Of a DNA stretch of 64,000 bases, positions 63,435 through 64,000 are shown one piece after another. Position 1 is the first letter of the stretch. The number at the start of each line of letters is the position of its first letter. The notes under the pieces are model-generated. The model was not told where the DNA came from and made no database searches. It worked only from the letters and a program-made list of their open reading frames with translations. A program made the position numbers and the translations under genes. Location of the stretch: positions 1 through 64,000 of the forward strand of contig JAUCSE010000038.1 of NCBI GenBank assembly GCA_030445275.1, read 5' to 3'. The DNA comes from Mucilaginibacter sp. (GTDB lineage Bacteria; Bacteroidota; Bacteroidia; Sphingobacteriales; Sphingobacteriaceae).

Positions 63435-64000
63435 TTATTGTTTGAATAAGGAGTCTACGAATGCCTGGCGATCAAACAATTGCAAATGCTCTACGCCCTC
63501 ACCTACTCCTATATATTTTACTGGAATTTTAAACTGATCTGATATGCCTATTACCACGCCACCTTTAGCAGTACCATCAAGTTTGGTTAGCGCTAATGCA
63601 TTAACAGCAGTTGCCTCAGTAAACTGCTTGCATTGCTCAATGGCATTTTGCCCGGTTGAGGCATCCAGTACCAGCAATATTTCATGCGGGGCGCCGGGAA
63701 TAACCTTTTGCATTACATTCTTGATCTTGGTAAGCTCGTTCATTAAGCCTACTTTATTGTGTAAACGACCTGCGGTATCAATGATAGCCACATCATCGCC
63801 ATTGGCCACTGCCGATGTTAATGTATCATAAGCTACTGATGCAGGATCTGAGCCCATAGGTTGGGCAACTACCCTTACATCAACCCGTTTACCCCAAAGC
63901 TGCAGCTGTTCAACCGCGGCAGCACGGAAGGTATCAGCAGCGCCCAAAACAACTTTATTACCTGCTTGCTTTAGTTTATGGGCCAGCTTGCCAATAGTAG
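63435..64000 (-). CDS. ftsY: Signal recognition particle receptor FtsY (C-terminal part)
   Basis: The frame stays open to the window edge, so the start lies beyond 64000; 188 codons are visible. FtsY is the GTPase receptor that docks the signal recognition particle at the membrane. The G-domain is clear: KVVLGAADTFRAAAVEQL, the G3 motif IDTAGRLHNK, the G4 motif TKLDGTAKGG and the C-terminal KYIGVGEGVEHLQLFD. The N-terminal A domain and P-loop are outside the window. Confidence 0.95.
   Translation of the reverse strand, partial: TIGKLAHKLKQAGNKVVLGAADTFRAAAVEQLQLWGKRVDVRVVAQPMGSDPASVAYDTLTSAVANGDDVAIIDTAGRLHNKVGLMNELTKIKNVMQKVIPGAPHEILLVLDASTGQNAIEQCKQFTEATAVNALALTKLDGTAKGGVVIGISDQFKIPVKYIGVGEGVEHLQLFDRQAFVDSLFKQ

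Overview
The window looks like a chromosomal segment of a Gram-negative Bacteroidota of the Sphingobacteriaceae type (Mucilaginibacter or Pedobacter relatives). This is inferred from lipid A synthesis (lpxB), bacillithiol synthesis (bshC), a large TonB-dependent receptor with a carboxypeptidase-like N-terminal domain, TAnnTTTG-type -7 promoter elements, the lack of clear Shine-Dalgarno sites, and many dispersed palindromes. No rRNA and no CRISPR array were seen.

Region 1 (1-28434) is ordinary chromosome. It holds small redox and detoxification operons (old yellow enzyme with an ArsR regulator; a thioredoxin-reductase-like ferredoxin reductase with a 2Fe-2S ferredoxin; monooxygenase, flavin reductase, OsmC, DoxX, tautomerase, aldo/keto reductase with quinone oxidoreductase). 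It also has several regulators (LysR, Crp/Fnr, AraC, ECF sigma, NrtR-type NUDIX), a PhzF protein, two secreted amidohydrolases and an Oar-like TonB receptor. The gaps between genes are rich in REP-like palindromes that begin with GTCAT.

Region 2 (about 28468-53997) is an AT-rich 25.5 kb genomic island bounded by a 43 bp perfect repeat taken from tRNA-Ala(GGC). The left junction keeps a complete tRNA gene and the right junction has only the 5' half with its promoter, so the element appears to have replaced the 5' half rather than the usual 3' half. A tyrosine recombinase lies just inside the left end, and a RadC-like gene with an in-frame deletion lies just inside the right end. Similar GCACGTGAAA-bearing sequences in inverted order lie inside both ends and are candidate recombinase arm sites. 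I found none of the dispersed palindromes inside the island.

The left half of the island carries mostly unrecognised genes: a pair of related small proteins flanking an SF2-helicase-like protein whose P-loop lacks its lysine, three tandem divergent paralogues, small membrane and exported proteins, and a strongly structured non-coding stretch. The right half reads as a nuclease or defence cluster: a DUF6602 protein, a periplasmic S1/P1 nuclease with an OB-like tail, a stand-alone PD-(D/E)XK protein, a DUF3427-HNH endonuclease overlapping a MutT-type NUDIX gene, a MazG-type pyrophosphohydrolase overlapping a PD-(D/E)XK-DUF2075 nuclease-helicase, an sce7726/sce7725 pair, and a Schlafen/AlbA_2 protein. 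The two couplings of a nucleotide pyrophosphohydrolase with a nuclease are the best candidates for a poorly described system.

Region 3 (54054-64000) returns to core chromosome: an MFS transporter, two small unknown proteins, then a run on the minus strand of ftsY (partial), rimO, bshC, an exported alpha/beta hydrolase, surE, a small membrane protein and lpxB.
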